Assembly: GCF_900292075.1 (NCBI RefSeq)
Contig: NZ_OLMV01000001.1
Location: 744,001 to 808,000 of the forward strand
Direction of reading: 5' to 3'
DNA from: Microbacterium timonense
GTDB taxonomy: Bacteria; Actinomycetota; Actinomycetes; Actinomycetales; Microbacteriaceae
DNA length: 64,000 nucleotides
In this document: positions 18,161-28,230 of the stretch, piece after piece
Layout: every line of letters starts with the position of its first letter
How positions within the stretch are numbered: position 1 is the first letter of the stretch
The notes under the pieces: model-generated
The model's input: the letters and a program-made list of their open reading frames with translations, nothing else
Databases searched by the model: none
Told to the model about the DNA's origin: nothing
Made by a program: the position numbers and the translations under genes

Positions 18161-19969
18161 TCAGTCCTCCTGCTCTGCGAAGGCGGGCGAGTGATCGCGC
18201 GCGTACTGCACGTAGCTGTTGCTGACGCCCTGCGGCACCATCGGCCACACCATCGCGTCGGCGCTCACGACGAAGTCGATCACCACGGGGCGGTCGTTGG
18301 TCTCGAGCGCCGTCTTGATGGCGGCATCCACGTCCTCCGCCTTCTCCACGCGCAGCGCGAGGCAGCCGTACGCCTCGGCGAGCTTGACGAAGTCGGGGAT
18401 GCGCACCGTGCCGTGTCCGGTGTTCAAATCGGTGTTCGAGTGGCGGCCGTCGAAGAAGAGCGTCTGCCACTGACGCACCATGCCCAGCGACGAGTTGTTG
18501 ATGATCGCCACCTTGATCGGGATGTTGTTGATGGCGCAGGTCGCGAGCTCCTGATTGGTCATCTGGAAGCACCCGTCACCGTCGATCGCCCACACCACGC
18601 GGTCGGGTTCGGCGACCTTGGCACCCATCGCGGCGGGCACGGCGTAGCCCATGGTGCCGGCGCCGCCGGAGTTGAGCCATGCGTTGGGACGCTCGTACTT
18701 GATGAACTGGGCGGCCCACATCTGGTGCTGGCCGACGCCCGCGGCATAGATGCCTTCCGGACCCGTGAGCTCGCCGATCCGCTGGATCACGTGCTGCGGG
18801 GCGAGCAGCCCGTCCGTGGTCGGGGTGTAGCCCAGCGGGAACTCGTCGCGCAGGCCGTCCAGGAACGACCACCACTCCGAGATGTCGGGGGCGGTGCCGC
18901 CGGTGACCGCGCGGAAGGCCGCATCCAGGTCGACCAGCACGTCCTTCAGATCGCCCACGATCGGCACGTCGGCGGTGCGGATCTTCGAGATCTCGGCCGG
19001 GTCGATGTCGACGTGCACCACCTTGGCATGCGGAGCGAACTGGCTCGCCTTGCCGGTGACGCGGTCATCGAAGCGCGCGCCCAGGGCCACGATGAGATCG
19101 GACTCCTGCAGCGCCAGCACCGCCGGGACGGTGCCGTGCATGCCCGGCATGCCGAGGTGCTGCGTGTGCGAGTCGGGGAACGCGCCGCGGGCCATGAGCG
19201 TCGTCACGACGGGTGCACCCGTCGACTCCGCCAGGGTGCGCAGCTCCTCGGCGGCCCGGGCACGCACGACTCCCCCACCGACGTACAGCACGGGCTTCTT
19301 GGACTCGGCGATCAGCTGCGCCGCCGCCTGGATCTGCTTGCCGTGTGCCTTGGTCACCGGCCGGTATCCCGGCAGGTCGATCCTGGGCGGCCACACGAAG
19401 GGCGCCTCCGCCTGCTGGGCGTCCTTGGTGATGTCCACGAGCACCGGACCGGGGCGACCGGTCGAGGCGATCTCGAACGCCGCGGCGATCGCACCGGGGA
19501 TGTCCTCGGCGCGCTTGACCAGGAACGAGTGCTTGGTGATCGGCATCGTGATGCCCACGATGTCGGCCTCCTGGAAGGCATCCGTCCCCATCAGGGTCGA
19601 GAAGACCTGGCCGGTGATGCAGACGATCGGCACGGAGTCCATGTACGCGTCGGCGATCGCCGTGACGAGGTTCGTCGCGCCGGGGCCCGAGGTGGCGATC
19701 GCCACACCCACGCGGCCGGACGCGGCGGCGAAGCCCTCTGCGGCGTGGCCGGCACCCTGCTCGTGCCGCACCAGGATGTGGCGGACGGACTCGTCGTCCA
19801 TGAGCGGGTCGTAGACGGGCATGATCGCTCCGCCCGGGAGGCCGAAGACATCGGTCACCCCGAGCAGGTCGAGCGAACGGACGACCGCTTCGGCGCCCGT
19901 GAGCACGGGCGTCGAGGCGGTGCGGGCTGGTGGCCGCGGGATGGCCGCGGCAGCGGTGTCGGTTGACAT
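18161..19969 (-). CDS. ilvB: acetolactate synthase large (catalytic) subunit
   Basis: ThDP-dependent condensation of two pyruvates, or pyruvate with 2-oxobutyrate, at the start of branched-chain amino acid synthesis. The 602-aa protein shows [15 protein letters not shown], the catalytic glutamate E70 in [14 protein letters not shown], the FAD-binding middle domain (~210-370), and the ThDP/Mg motif [20 protein letters not shown] 20-residue Ala/Pro-rich extension precedes the conserved fold. It starts 43 bp after ilvD; the SD is weak (GAGG, 8 nt upstream). Confidence 0.98.
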   Translation of the reverse strand: MSTDTAAAAIPRPPARTASTPVLTGAEAVVRSLDLLGVTDVFGLPGGAIMPVYDPLMDDESVRHILVRHEQGAGHAAEGFAAASGRVGVAIATSGPGATNLVTAIADAYMDSVPIVCITGQVFSTLMGTDAFQEADIVGITMPITKHSFLVKRAEDIPGAIAAAFEIASTGRPGPVLVDITKDAQQAEAPFVWPPRIDLPGYRPVTKAHGKQIQAAAQLIAESKKPVLYVGGGVVRARAAEELRTLAESTGAPVVTTLMARGAFPDSHTQHLGMPGMHGTVPAVLALQESDLIVALGARFDDRVTGKASQFAPHAKVVHVDIDPAEISKIRTADVPIVGDLKDVLVDLDAAFRAVTGGTAPDISEWWSFLDGLRDEFPLGYTPTTDGLLAPQHVIQRIGELTGPEGIYAAGVGQHQMWAAQFIKYERPNAWLNSGGAGTMGYAVPAAMGAKVAEPDRVVWAIDGDGCFQMTNQELATCAINNIPIKVAIINNSSLGMVRQWQTLFFDGRHSNTDLNTGHGTVRIPDFVKLAEAYGCLALRVEKAEDVDAAIKTALETNDRPVVIDFVVSADAMVWPMVPQGVSNSYVQYARDHSPAFAEQED

Positions 19970-20012
19970 AGGAGATCCTCGGAATCAGTCGGAGGGATGC
20001 CGGAGGCCAGGC

Positions 20013-21731
20013 TCAACCGGTGGTCGCGCCCTCCGCAGCGGAGCGCACGAGTCGGGAGTACTTGGCAAGGACGCCACGGGTATAGCGCGGAGGAAGCGGC
20101 TCCCAGCCAGAGCGGCGGGAGCTCAGCTCGGCCTCGTCGACGAGTAGGTCGAGAGTGCGAGCCGCGATATCGACCCGTATCAGATCACCATCGCGCACGA
20201 AGGCGATGGGACCGGCGTCCACCGCTTCGGGTGCTATGTGGCCGATGCACAGGCCGGTTGTGCCGCCTGAGAATCGTCCGTCCGTCAAGAGTAGTACATC
20301 TTTTCCGAGCCCCGCGCCCTTGATGGCGGCCGTGATCGCCAGCATCTCGCGCATGCCGGGGCCGCCCTTGGGCCCCTCGTAACGGATGACGACGACGTCG
20401 CCCTTCTGGATCTGCCCGGCCTCGAGGGCATCCATCGCCGCGCGCTCGCGCTCGAAGACGCGAGCGGGGCCTTCGAAGACGGCCGCGTCGAAGCCGGCGG
20501 TCTTCACGACCGCCCCTTCGGGTGCCATCGAGCCGTGCAGGATCGTGATGCCACCGGTCGCGTGGATCGGGTCGTCGAAGGTGTGGATGACCGTGCCGTC
20601 CACCGGGTCCGGGTCGAGGTCGGCGAGATTCTCCGCGAGGGTCTTGCCGGTGACCGTGAGCGCGTCGCCGTGGAGCAGGCCCTCGTCGAGCATCGCCTTC
20701 ATGATCACGGGGATGCCGCCGTGGCGGTCGACGTCGTTCATGACGTACTTTCCGAACGGCTTCATGTCGGCCACGTGAGGCACCTTGTCGCCGATGCGGT
20801 TGAAGTCGTGGAGGCTGAGGTCGACGTCGGCCTCGCGCGCGATGGCGAGCAGGTGCAGCACGACGTTGGTGGAACCGCCGAGCGCCATGGCGAGGGCGAT
20901 CGCGTTCTCGAACGCCTCCTTGGTGAGGATGTCTCGCGTCGTGATGCCCAGCCGCAGCAGGTTGACGACAGCCTCACCCGAACGGTGCGCGAAGTAGTCG
21001 CGGCGGCGGTCGGCCGAGGGCGGCGCGGCGGACCCTGGCAGGCTCAGCCCGAGAGCCTCCGCCACCGATGCCATGGTGTTCGCGGTGTACATGCCGCCGC
21101 AGGCACCCTCACCGGGCGCGATCGCACACTCGATGCGCTTGAGGTCGGCCTCGCTCATCTTGCCGGCCAGGCAGGCGCCCACCGCCTCGAACGAGTCGAT
21201 GATCGTGACGTCCTTCTCCGTGCCGTCCGAGAGCTTGACCCAACCGGGGGCGATCGAGCCGGCGTAGAGGAAGACGCTCGACAAATCCAGACGGGCGGAA
21301 GCCATCAGCATGCCGGGGATGGACTTGTCGCACCCGGCGAGAAGCACCGAGCCGTCCAGGCGCTCGGCCATCATGACGGTCTCGACGGAGTCGGCGATGA
21401 CCTCTCGGGAGACCAGCGAGAAGTGCATCCCCTCGTGTCCCATCGAGATGCCGTCCGAGACGGAGATCGTGCCGAACTGCAGCGGGTAGCCGCCGCCGGC
21501 GTGCACGCCCTCCTTCGCGCCCTGCGCGAGACGGTCGAGGCTCAGGTTGCAGGGGGTGATCTCGTTCCAGCTCGAGGCGATGCCGATCTGAGGCTTGTCC
21601 CAGTCCTCGTCGCCCATGCCGACGGCGCGGAGCATTCCGCGCGACGTGGTGGCTTCGATGCCGTCGGTGACGACACGGCTGCGGGGCTTGATGTCGATGG
21701 AGTTGTCAGCGGTCGAATCGGGCTGGGCCAT
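20013..21731 (-). CDS. ilvD: dihydroxy-acid dehydratase
   Basis: Fe-S dehydratase forming branched 2-oxo acids in Val/Ile/Leu synthesis; 572 aa. Cluster-ligand regions are visible: [12 protein letters not shown] (~59-70), [20 protein letters not shown], and [20 protein letters not shown]. The C-terminal domain has [23 protein letters not shown] 21731 gives the usual [19 protein letters not shown] start; earlier codons lie in the promoter palindrome. There is no SD, and a TACACT box ends 6 nt before the ATG, so the mRNA may be leaderless. First gene of the ilv operon. Confidence 0.97.
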   Translation of the reverse strand: MAQPDSTADNSIDIKPRSRVVTDGIEATTSRGMLRAVGMGDEDWDKPQIGIASSWNEITPCNLSLDRLAQGAKEGVHAGGGYPLQFGTISVSDGISMGHEGMHFSLVSREVIADSVETVMMAERLDGSVLLAGCDKSIPGMLMASARLDLSSVFLYAGSIAPGWVKLSDGTEKDVTIIDSFEAVGACLAGKMSEADLKRIECAIAPGEGACGGMYTANTMASVAEALGLSLPGSAAPPSADRRRDYFAHRSGEAVVNLLRLGITTRDILTKEAFENAIALAMALGGSTNVVLHLLAIAREADVDLSLHDFNRIGDKVPHVADMKPFGKYVMNDVDRHGGIPVIMKAMLDEGLLHGDALTVTGKTLAENLADLDPDPVDGTVIHTFDDPIHATGGITILHGSMAPEGAVVKTAGFDAAVFEGPARVFERERAAMDALEAGQIQKGDVVVIRYEGPKGGPGMREMLAITAAIKGAGLGKDVLLLTDGRFSGGTTGLCIGHIAPEAVDAGPIAFVRDGDLIRVDIAARTLDLLVDEAELSSRRSGWEPLPPRYTRGVLAKYSRLVRSAAEGATTG

Positions 21732-21737
21732 TGACTC

Positions 21738-21758
21738 AGTGTATTCCCGCGGGAACAC
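21738..21758 (-). promoter_or_regulatory. ilvD promoter (-10 TACACT) with overlapping 12-bp palindrome
   Basis: On the minus strand TACACT (21738-21743) ends 6 nt before the ilvD ATG, a leaderless arrangement. Immediately upstream is the perfect palindrome TTCCCGCGGGAA (21744-21755), extended by GT/AC outside one mismatch. It occupies the -10/-35 spacer and so suits a repressor. Confidence 0.5.
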
Positions 21759-21790
21759 CCGCTCGGCCCGCGTGACGGCGGCGCCGACGC

Positions 21791-22573
21791 TCACCGGAGA
21801 GCGTGCGAGCGCTCCGTCGCGAGCCTGCTCAGCAGGGCCGCCAGTGCCGCGATGTCGGGTACGCGCACCGTCGCGGCGGTCGGGCCGTCGCCCACGCGGA
21901 TGCCCACGTCCGCGGACCTGAGGCTCGCCAGCGCGTCCTCGTCCGTGACATCATCGCCGGCGAAGAGCACCGCGCTCGCGCCCGTGCGCTGCCGCAGCTC
22001 GGCGATGGCGGAGTCCTTGCCCTCGTGCCGGAAGGCGTACTCCACGATGTTGTGCCCGGTGCGCCGCCGCCATTGCGGCGCCTCGGCGGCGACGATGTCG
22101 TCCACGAGGCGGTTCGCCTGCGCGGCGGCCTCGCGGGTCGCCCGCCGGGTGTGCACGCCGAAGCCGAAGGTCTTCGGTTCGATCCACACGCCGTGCAGCG
22201 ACGCCGTGGCCTGCTCGGCGTGTGCGCGCAGCTGGTCACGCAGCGCGGCATCCGCCTCATCCTCGCCGTGGCGGATCACGCCCTCGCCGGGAACCCAATA
22301 CTCGGCGCCGTGCGATCCAGCCAGCCACACGCGCGAGTCGCCGTCGTGCTCGGCGATGAGGCGGAGGTCCACGAGGCTGCGCCCCGACACCAGCGCGACG
22401 ACGGTGGCGGGCGCGGCGACGAGCGCCTCGACGGCATCCCGCGCAGCCGGCAGCATGCGGGCCGCCATCGGGTCGTCCTGCAGCGGTGAGAGGGTGCCGT
22501 CGAAGTCGAGGGCGACGAGCAGCGCATCGGATGCCGCGAGCCGCGCGATCGCGGCGTCCGCGTCGTCGGTCAC
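21791..22573 (-). CDS. otsB: trehalose-6-phosphate phosphatase
   Basis: HAD-superfamily phosphatase (260 aa) that dephosphorylates trehalose 6-phosphate. Motif I is [14 protein letters not shown] with nucleophile Asp, motif II is VVALVSGRS, and motif IV is [25 protein letters not shown] and KDSAIAELR are also family blocks. GTG 22573 overlaps the otsA stop (GTGA), so the two are translationally coupled. It ends 60 bp before ilvD, on the same strand. Confidence 0.96.
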   Translation of the reverse strand: MTDDADAAIARLAASDALLVALDFDGTLSPLQDDPMAARMLPAARDAVEALVAAPATVVALVSGRSLVDLRLIAEHDGDSRVWLAGSHGAEYWVPGEGVIRHGEDEADAALRDQLRAHAEQATASLHGVWIEPKTFGFGVHTRRATREAAAQANRLVDDIVAAEAPQWRRRTGHNIVEYAFRHEGKDSAIAELRQRTGASAVLFAGDDVTDEDALASLRSADVGIRVGDGPTAATVRVPDIAALAALLSRLATERSHALR

Positions 22574-24033
22574 GCCTGCGCCCTTTCCCCGTGGCGCTGG
22601 CGGCGGGCGTCGTCCAGGGCATCCAGGAACGAGCGCGACCAGCGCGCCACGTCGGCCTCGATCACCTTCTTGCGCAGGGCTCGCATGCGTCGGCCCTGCT
22701 CTGCGGCCGGCATGTCGATCGCCCGCATGATCGCATCCTTCATGCCGTCGATGTCGTGCGGGTTGATCCGGATGGCGCTGGGCAGCTCGTCGGCCGCACC
22801 GGCGAACTCGCTGAGCACCAGCACGCCACGGTTGTCGATGCGCGAGGCGACGTACTCCTTCGCGACGAGGTTCATCCCGTCGCGGAGGGCGGTCACGAGC
22901 ATGACGTCGGCGGCGAGGAACAGCGCGACCATCTCCTCGCGTGGGTACGCCTGGTGCAGGTACCGGATGGCGGTGTGGTCCATGGTGTCGAAGTCGCCGT
23001 TGATGCGGCCCACCGTGAGCTCGATCTCGTCGCGCAGCTGCATGTACGCCTCGACCCGTTCGCGGCTGGGGCTGGCGACCTGCACGAGAGTGACGTCCTC
23101 CACCGAGATGCGGCCGTCCTCCAGGAGTTCGCCGAAGGCCTTCATGCGGTGACGGATGCCCTTGGTGTAGTCCAGGCGGTCCACGCCGAGCAGGATCTTC
23201 TTCGGATTCCCCAGGCTCTCGCGGATCTCCTGCGCTCGAGCCCTGACGTCGGGGCGCCGCGCGAGCTCGATGTACGAGCTGGCGTCGATCGAGATGGGGA
23301 AGGCGCGCGCCAGCGCCCGCCGGGTCGATCCGTCGGGGTTCGGCACGGTGATGCCGCTGGCCTTCGTCTCGTAGCGCAGCTGCCGCCGCACGGCGCGCGC
23401 GAAGTTGCCGGCATCCGCCACCCGCTGGAACCCGATGACATCGGCGCCGAGCAGACCCTCCAGGACCTGTCGTCGCCACGGGAGCTGGGAGTACAGGCCG
23501 TATGCCGGGAACGGAATGTGGTGGAAGTACCCGATCGTGAGGTCGGGCCGCGCGTCGCGGAGCATCTGCGGCACGAGCTGCAGCTGGTAGTCCTGCACCC
23601 AGACGGTTCCGCCGGGAGCGGCGATGGCGGCGGTCGCCTCGGCGAACCGGCGGTTCACGCGCACGTAGGCGTCCCACCAGACCCGTCGGTAGCGAGGCTC
23701 GGCGATGACGTCGTGGTACAGCGGCCAGAAGGTGTCGTTCGACATGCCCTCGTAGTACTTCTCGACCTCGTCGGCACTGAGCGCGACGGGCACGAGGTGG
23801 GTTCCCTCGAACTCGAACGGCTCGACCTCGATGTCGGGCTGACCCGGCCAGCCCACCCACGCCCCGTCGGCACGGCGCATCACCGGCTCCAGAGCCGTCA
23901 CCAGTCCCCCGGGCGAGCGCCGCCATCCCCCCTCGTCGTCGCCGTCGGCGATGCGGTCGACCGGCAGACGGTTCGCGACGACGACGAGCTCGGCGGTGCG
24001 ATCGCGTTCGGCGGGTGGGTGCGGCTCTGTCAC
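22570..24033 (-). CDS. otsA: trehalose-6-phosphate synthase
   Basis: GT20 glycosyltransferase (487 aa) that makes trehalose 6-phosphate from a nucleoside-diphosphoglucose and glucose 6-phosphate. Motifs are VVVANRLPVDR, RRSPGGLVTALEPV, VGWPG, WVQDYQLQLVPQMLRD, FHHIPFPAYGLYSQLPWR, VDRLDYTKGI and DGMNLVAKEYVASR. The start is GTG 24033 (MTEPHPPAERD), consistent with family length. With otsB it forms a two-gene osmoprotectant operon. Confidence 0.97.
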   Translation of the reverse strand: MTEPHPPAERDRTAELVVVANRLPVDRIADGDDEGGWRRSPGGLVTALEPVMRRADGAWVGWPGQPDIEVEPFEFEGTHLVPVALSADEVEKYYEGMSNDTFWPLYHDVIAEPRYRRVWWDAYVRVNRRFAEATAAIAAPGGTVWVQDYQLQLVPQMLRDARPDLTIGYFHHIPFPAYGLYSQLPWRRQVLEGLLGADVIGFQRVADAGNFARAVRRQLRYETKASGITVPNPDGSTRRALARAFPISIDASSYIELARRPDVRARAQEIRESLGNPKKILLGVDRLDYTKGIRHRMKAFGELLEDGRISVEDVTLVQVASPSRERVEAYMQLRDEIELTVGRINGDFDTMDHTAIRYLHQAYPREEMVALFLAADVMLVTALRDGMNLVAKEYVASRIDNRGVLVLSEFAGAADELPSAIRINPHDIDGMKDAIMRAIDMPAAEQGRRMRALRKKVIEADVARWSRSFLDALDDARRQRHGERAQA

Positions 24034-24099
24034 GCGGCCTCCAGACGGTTCGTGGACTCGGCACGCTCAGGCTAACAGCGCGGGGTCGCCGGCCGAGCG

Positions 24100-24132
24100 C
24101 CCTTGACGGACGAGGACCTGTCATGTCAAGGG
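24100..24132. repeat. inverted repeat CCCTTGAC-N17-GTCAAGGG
   Basis: Perfect 8-bp arms (24100-24107 and 24125-24132) lie in the divergent gap between otsA and the 88-aa membrane gene. It could be an operator controlling either promoter; TTGAC also resembles a -35 element on both strands. Confidence 0.5.
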
Positions 24133-24168
24133 GGACGGCGCGAGCGGCCCGCGCGCTAACGTGGGCCC

Positions 24169-24435
24169 ATGCGCAAGTACCTCTTCGGCACCGGCATCCT
24201 GACCGCCTTCACGGGCGGGCTGACGCTCCTGCGGGGGCTGCGCGAGCACGAGCCCTTCACGTGGCGTCAGGCGCTGGCCTGGCTGAGCTGGGGCATCTCG
24301 CTGGCCCTCGCGATCGGCGCCATCGTCGATGTGCGTCGGGCCTCGCACGGCGCGACGGTGGACAAGGACTCCCCCGTCCACGGGCGCGAGAGCAAGCTGC
24401 GTCGCCGGCGCATCGCGCGACAGCTCGAGCGCTGA
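24169..24435 (+). CDS. small membrane protein (88 aa)
   Basis: Function unknown. One or two hydrophobic segments are visible (~5-22 and ~32-52: FTWRQALAWLSWGISLALA, then IGAIVDV), followed by a basic tail (SKLRRRRIARQLER) that should face the cytoplasm. A TAACGT box ends 6 nt before the ATG and no SD is present, suggesting a leaderless message. Codon use and third-position GC fit a real gene, and a terminator-like hairpin follows. Confidence 0.7.
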   Translation: MRKYLFGTGILTAFTGGLTLLRGLREHEPFTWRQALAWLSWGISLALAIGAIVDVRRASHGATVDKDSPVHGRESKLRRRRIARQLER

Positions 24436-24457
24436 CCGGACGCACCGCAACGAAGGA

Positions 24458-24483
24458 CAGGCCTCCGTGCGGAAGGAGGCCTG
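24458..24483. terminator. bidirectional terminator-like hairpin
   Basis: CAGGCCTCC (24458-24466) pairs with GGAGGCCTG (24475-24483) across an 8-nt loop, between two convergent genes. No strong T-run on either side, so efficiency is uncertain. Confidence 0.6.
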
Positions 24484-24509
24484 CCCTTGCGTCGAGGAGA
24501 GCGCTCGGC

Positions 24510-25694
24510 TCAGCGAGTGAGGATGAGTGCGTCGCCCTGACCGCCTCCGCCGCACAGGGCGACCGCCGCGGTGCCGCCGCCGCGACGGACGAGCTCATGC
24601 ACCGCGTGGACGACCAGACGGTTGCCGGAGGCTCCGATCGGGTGCCCGATCGCGATTCCCCCACCGTGCGGATTGACGACGTCGTCGGCGAGGCCGAGCT
24701 CTGCCTGGGACCGCGCCACCACGGCACCGAACGCTTCGTTGATCTCGACGACATCCAGATCGGCGGGGGTGATGCCCTGCTTGCGGCAGGCCTTCTCGAT
24801 GGCCCGTGCCGGCTGAGCGTGCAGCGAGTTGTCGGGACCGGCGACCTGCCCGGAGGCGCCGACGACGGCCAGCACCGTCCAGCGGTTGGCGTCGGCATGG
24901 GAGCGCGTCGTCAGCACGACCGCCGACGCACCGTCGGAGATCTGCGATGAATTGCCCGCGGTGATGGATCCGCCCTGCGCGAAGGCGGGGCGCAGGCGGG
25001 CGAGCGTCTCCACGGTGGTCTCGGGTCGAACGCCCTCGTCCCTCGTCACGACGACCGGGTCGCCCTTGCGCTGCGGGATCTCCACGGGCACGATCTCGGC
25101 GTCGAAGACCCCGTCGGCCTGCGCGGCCGCGGCGCGCTGGTGCGAGCGCGCGGCCACGGCATCCTGGACCTCCCGGGTGATCTCGAACCGCTCGTTGTGA
25201 CGCTCGGTCGAAGCGCCCATGCTCTCACGGTCATACGCGTCGGTGAGCCCGTCGTACGCCATGTGATCGAGAACCTCGATGGAGCCGTACGACCACCCGT
25301 CGCGGGAGCCCATCAGCAGGTGCGGAGCCCGCGTCATCGACTCCATGCCCGCCGCGACGACGACCTTCGCGTCACCGAGCGCGATCATCCGAGCGCCGTC
25401 GATGACGGCCGTGAGACCCGAGAGGCACACCTTGTTGACCGAACTGGAGTGGACGTCCCACGGAATGCCGGCGCCCACGGCCGCCTGGCGCGCCGGATTC
25501 TGCCCGGCCCCGGCGGGCAGCACCTGGCCCGCGAGGACGGCGTCGACCGCGTCGGCCGGGATGCCGCCCTTCTCGAGCGCGCCCTTGATCGCCGCGCTGC
25601 CGAGCTGCACCGCGGTCAGCGCAGCCAGCTGGCCCTTCAGCCGCCCCTGTGGCGTGCGCGCGGCGGCGACGATGACGATGTCGTCGTGGTTCAT
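24510..25694 (-). CDS. acetyl-CoA C-acetyltransferase (thiolase)
   Basis: Degradative/biosynthetic thiolase (394 aa) that cleaves acetoacetyl-CoA to two acetyl-CoA. C90 in [12 protein letters not shown] is the acyl-carrying cysteine, and the C-terminal [17 protein letters not shown] and [10 protein letters not shown] carry the catalytic His and Cys. ATG 25694 overlaps the scoB stop (ATGA). Its place directly after the CoA-transferase genes indicates acetoacetate breakdown. Confidence 0.95.
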   Translation of the reverse strand: MNHDDIVIVAAARTPQGRLKGQLAALTAVQLGSAAIKGALEKGGIPADAVDAVLAGQVLPAGAGQNPARQAAVGAGIPWDVHSSSVNKVCLSGLTAVIDGARMIALGDAKVVVAAGMESMTRAPHLLMGSRDGWSYGSIEVLDHMAYDGLTDAYDRESMGASTERHNERFEITREVQDAVAARSHQRAAAAQADGVFDAEIVPVEIPQRKGDPVVVTRDEGVRPETTVETLARLRPAFAQGGSITAGNSSQISDGASAVVLTTRSHADANRWTVLAVVGASGQVAGPDNSLHAQPARAIEKACRKQGITPADLDVVEINEAFGAVVARSQAELGLADDVVNPHGGGIAIGHPIGASGNRLVVHAVHELVRRGGGTAAVALCGGGGQGDALILTR

Positions 25695-26389
25695 GCCTCC
25701 ACCTCCATCTCGAGGGCCACTCGGTCCGTGAGGTCGTCCGAGGGCGCGGTCAGGCCCGGCGCGAGGAGGAGCGGCGGCTCCGTGGCCGCCACGACCTCGT
25801 CCACGGTCACGCCGGGTGCCGTCTCGACCAGCACGAGTCCAGCATCCGTCACATCGATGACCGCGAGGTCCGTGATGATGCGATCGACGACGCCCCGCCC
25901 GGTGAGCGGGAGCGAGCACTCGTCCACGATCTTGGCCGAGCCGTCCTTGGCCACGTGCTCCATGAGCACGATGACCTTCGCGGCGCCGTGCACCAGGTCC
26001 ATCGCGCCGCCCGGGCCCTTCACCATCTTGCCGGGGATCATCCAGTTGGCGAGGTCGCCGGTGGCCGACACCTGCATGGCGCCGAGGATCGCCGCGTCGA
26101 TCTTGCCGCCGCGGATCATGCCGAAGCTCGTCGCCGAGTCGAAGAACGCGGCGCCCGGCAGCGTCGTGACCGTCTCCTTGCCGGCGTTGATGAGGTCGGG
26201 GTCGACGTTGTCCTCGGTCGGGTACGGTCCCACACCCAGGATGCCGTTCTCGGACTGCAGCACCACCGTGACCCCGTCGGGCACGAAGTTCGGCACGAGC
26301 GTGGGCAGCCCGATGCCGAGGTTGACGTAAGCGCCGTCGTACAGCTCCCGCGCTGCGCGCGCGGCCATCTCGTTGCGGGTCAGTGCCAT
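25691..26389 (-). CDS. scoB: 3-oxoacid CoA-transferase subunit B
   Basis: Beta subunit (232 aa) of succinyl-CoA:3-ketoacid CoA-transferase. It contains [12 protein letters not shown] and the catalytic glutamate E47 in [30 protein letters not shown] and [18 protein letters not shown] are conserved. It follows scoA by 1 nt and overlaps the thiolase start. With scoA it activates acetoacetate to acetoacetyl-CoA; a role with 3-oxoadipate is the alternative, but no aromatic-pathway genes are adjacent. Confidence 0.94.
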   Translation of the reverse strand: MALTRNEMAARAARELYDGAYVNLGIGLPTLVPNFVPDGVTVVLQSENGILGVGPYPTEDNVDPDLINAGKETVTTLPGAAFFDSATSFGMIRGGKIDAAILGAMQVSATGDLANWMIPGKMVKGPGGAMDLVHGAAKVIVLMEHVAKDGSAKIVDECSLPLTGRGVVDRIITDLAVIDVTDAGLVLVETAPGVTVDEVVAATEPPLLLAPGLTAPSDDLTDRVALEMEVEA

Positions 26390-26390
26390 G

Positions 26391-27164
26391 TCAGTTCGCT
26401 CCCTGCGAGACGGTGCGCCGTTCGATGCGCTTGTCGATGTCGGTGCCGACCTCCACGATGCGGTGCACGTAGATGCCGGGCAGGTGGATGCTGTCGGGAT
26501 CGAGCTGCCCGGGCTCGACCAGTTCCTCGACCTGGGCGATGCAGACCCGCCCTGCCATCGCGGCGAGCGGGTTGAAGTTGCGCGCGGCCTTGTTGAAGAC
26601 GAGGTTGCCGTGACGGTCGCCTTTCAGCGCGTGGACGAGCGCGAAGTCCGTGACGATCGCCTCTTCCAGGACGTACTCGCGCGGCGTGCCGGCGACCTCG
26701 AAGGTGCGCACGTCTTTGACGGGCGAGGCCACGGCGACGCTGCCGTCGGCCGCGTAGCGCCGGGGCAGCCCGCCCTCGGCGACCTGCGTTCCGACACCGG
26801 TCTGCGTGTAGAAGGCGGCGATGCCCGATCCTCCCGCCCGCAGCTTCTCGGCAAGGGTCCCCTGCGGCGTGAGCTCGAGCTCGAGCTCGCCCGAGAGGAA
26901 CTGGCGCTCGAACTCCTTGTTCTCACCCACGTACGACGAGGTCATCTTGCGGATGCGCTTGGCGTTGAGCAGAACGCCCAGTCCCCAGTCATCCACGCCG
27001 CAGTTGTTGCTCACGATGCTGAGGTCACTCGTCCCCTGCGCCAGCAGCGCCTCGATGAGCGCGATGGGGTTGCCCGACAGGCCGAATCCCCCCACCGCCA
27101 GCGACGCGCCGTCGGGGATGTCGGCGACGGCCTCGGCCGCCGAGCTCCAGGTCTTGTCGATCAC
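26391..27164 (-). CDS. scoA: 3-oxoacid CoA-transferase subunit A
   Basis: Alpha subunit (257 aa) of the CoA-transferase, with [54 protein letters not shown] and the [11 protein letters not shown] loop. GTG 27164 is preferred over GTG 27170 because the AAGGAG ribosome site is correctly spaced from it and directly abuts the other, and because VIDKTWSS matches the usual family N-terminus. It is the first gene of scoA-scoB-thiolase, divergent from the IclR regulator. Confidence 0.94.
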   Translation of the reverse strand: MIDKTWSSAAEAVADIPDGASLAVGGFGLSGNPIALIEALLAQGTSDLSIVSNNCGVDDWGLGVLLNAKRIRKMTSSYVGENKEFERQFLSGELELELTPQGTLAEKLRAGGSGIAAFYTQTGVGTQVAEGGLPRRYAADGSVAVASPVKDVRTFEVAGTPREYVLEEAIVTDFALVHALKGDRHGNLVFNKAARNFNPLAAMAGRVCIAQVEELVEPGQLDPDSIHLPGIYVHRIVEVGTDIDKRIERRTVSQGAN

Positions 27165-27336
27165 GTGCACTCCTTCGTGTCAGGCACGAACTCCTCATCT
27201 GCGGCCGCAATCCGCGGGGCTGCGGCATCCGAGAGGGCTTGGCATGCCCTTCTTGAGGAGTTCGTGCACCATCCTGCGGCGGATCCCGCCCGTGCTCCGA
27301 GCGCATGCTTGCGATGTGGCTACGGCGCGCCGTACC

Positions 27337-27351
27337 GTCCATATTGTGGAC
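27337..27351. promoter_or_regulatory. near-palindrome GTCCATATTGTGGAC overlapping iclR start
   Basis: The 15-bp sequence is symmetric except at two inner pairs, and the IclR GTG start codon (27346-27348) lies inside it. TACCGT (27333-27338) could be a -10 box for a leaderless iclR mRNA. Binding here would autoregulate iclR and could influence the divergent scoA promoter. Confidence 0.5.
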
Positions 27352-28134
27352 ACCTCCAGAAAGCGCACGGTTCCCGGTGCGCAATCGATCGCGCGCGCGG
27401 CACACCTGCTGCGGCTCGTGACGGCAGGGGGCGAGGCCGGGATGCCGGTGGCCGATCTCGCCCGGCGCGCCGACCTCACCCGCCCGACGACGCACCGCCT
27501 GCTCACGGCGCTCCGTGAGGAGGGATTGGTGGACCAGGACGAGCACACGGGACGGTGGATGCCGGGACCTGAGCTGTATCTGATGGGCAGCGTCGCGGCA
27601 TCCCGCTACGACATCACGGCCATCGCGCGCGACATCGTGCGTTCGCTCGCGGTGCGGACGGAGGAGAGCGCCTTCCTCTCGGTGCGCCGCGGGGACGAGA
27701 CCGTGTGCCTGCTCCGCGAGGAGGGCAGCTTCCCGATCCGGTCCTTCGTGCTGTCGGAAGGCGTGCGTTTTCCGCTCGGCGTGGCCTCGGCGGGGCTCGC
27801 CATCCTCGCATTCCTCCCGCCTCACGATGTGGACGCGTACTTCGAGCGCCACCGCGGTCTGGGTGAGGAGTGGGGCATCTCGCACAGCGAGGCGCGCCTG
27901 CGCGTGCGGCTGCGCGAGACGCAGGAACGCGGCTACGCGATCAACCCTGGACTCATCGTGGAGGGCTCGTACGGCCTCGGGGCGGCGGTCTTCACGCGGG
28001 AGGGCCATCCGCAGTGGGCCTTGAGCCTGACCGGGGTGCAGTTCCGGTTCGGACCCGACCGCCTGCCCGAGCTGGGTCGCACGCTCCTCGCGCACGCCCA
28101 TCAGCTGACCACGCGCATCGCCGCCTCCCGTTAG
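27346..28134 (+). CDS. IclR family transcriptional regulator
   Basis: The 262-aa regulator has an N-terminal winged helix (~10-70: AQSIARAAHLLRLVTAGGEA, LARRADLTRPTTHRLLTALR) and a C-terminal IclR effector domain (~85-255) with SVRRGDETVCLLREEGSFPI and FPLGVASAGLAILAF. GTG 27346 (VDTSRKRT) gives the expected length; another in-frame GTG at 27316 is possible. It is divergent from scoA-scoB-thiolase and is the likely controller of that operon. IclR proteins often sense small aromatic or short-chain acids. Confidence 0.92.
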   Translation: MDTSRKRTVPGAQSIARAAHLLRLVTAGGEAGMPVADLARRADLTRPTTHRLLTALREEGLVDQDEHTGRWMPGPELYLMGSVAASRYDITAIARDIVRSLAVRTEESAFLSVRRGDETVCLLREEGSFPIRSFVLSEGVRFPLGVASAGLAILAFLPPHDVDAYFERHRGLGEEWGISHSEARLRVRLRETQERGYAINPGLIVEGSYGLGAAVFTREGHPQWALSLTGVQFRFGPDRLPELGRTLLAHAHQLTTRIAASR

Positions 28135-28193
28135 TCCGGCATTCCGGTCGGTCGGCGAGCGAGGACCTGCCCGGGATTTCGGACGCTGAGCCA

Positions 28194-28218
28194 GCGACGA
28201 ACGAGCGAGACGAAACGC
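28194..28218 (-). repeat. diverged copy of the interspersed repeat
   Basis: Read on the minus strand this begins GCGTTTCGTCTCGCT, matching the first half of the 33-bp element seen at 17591 and 56874, then diverges. It lies between iclR and the convergent hydrolase gene. Confidence 0.5.
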
Positions 28219-28230
28219 CTCGGATCGCTT

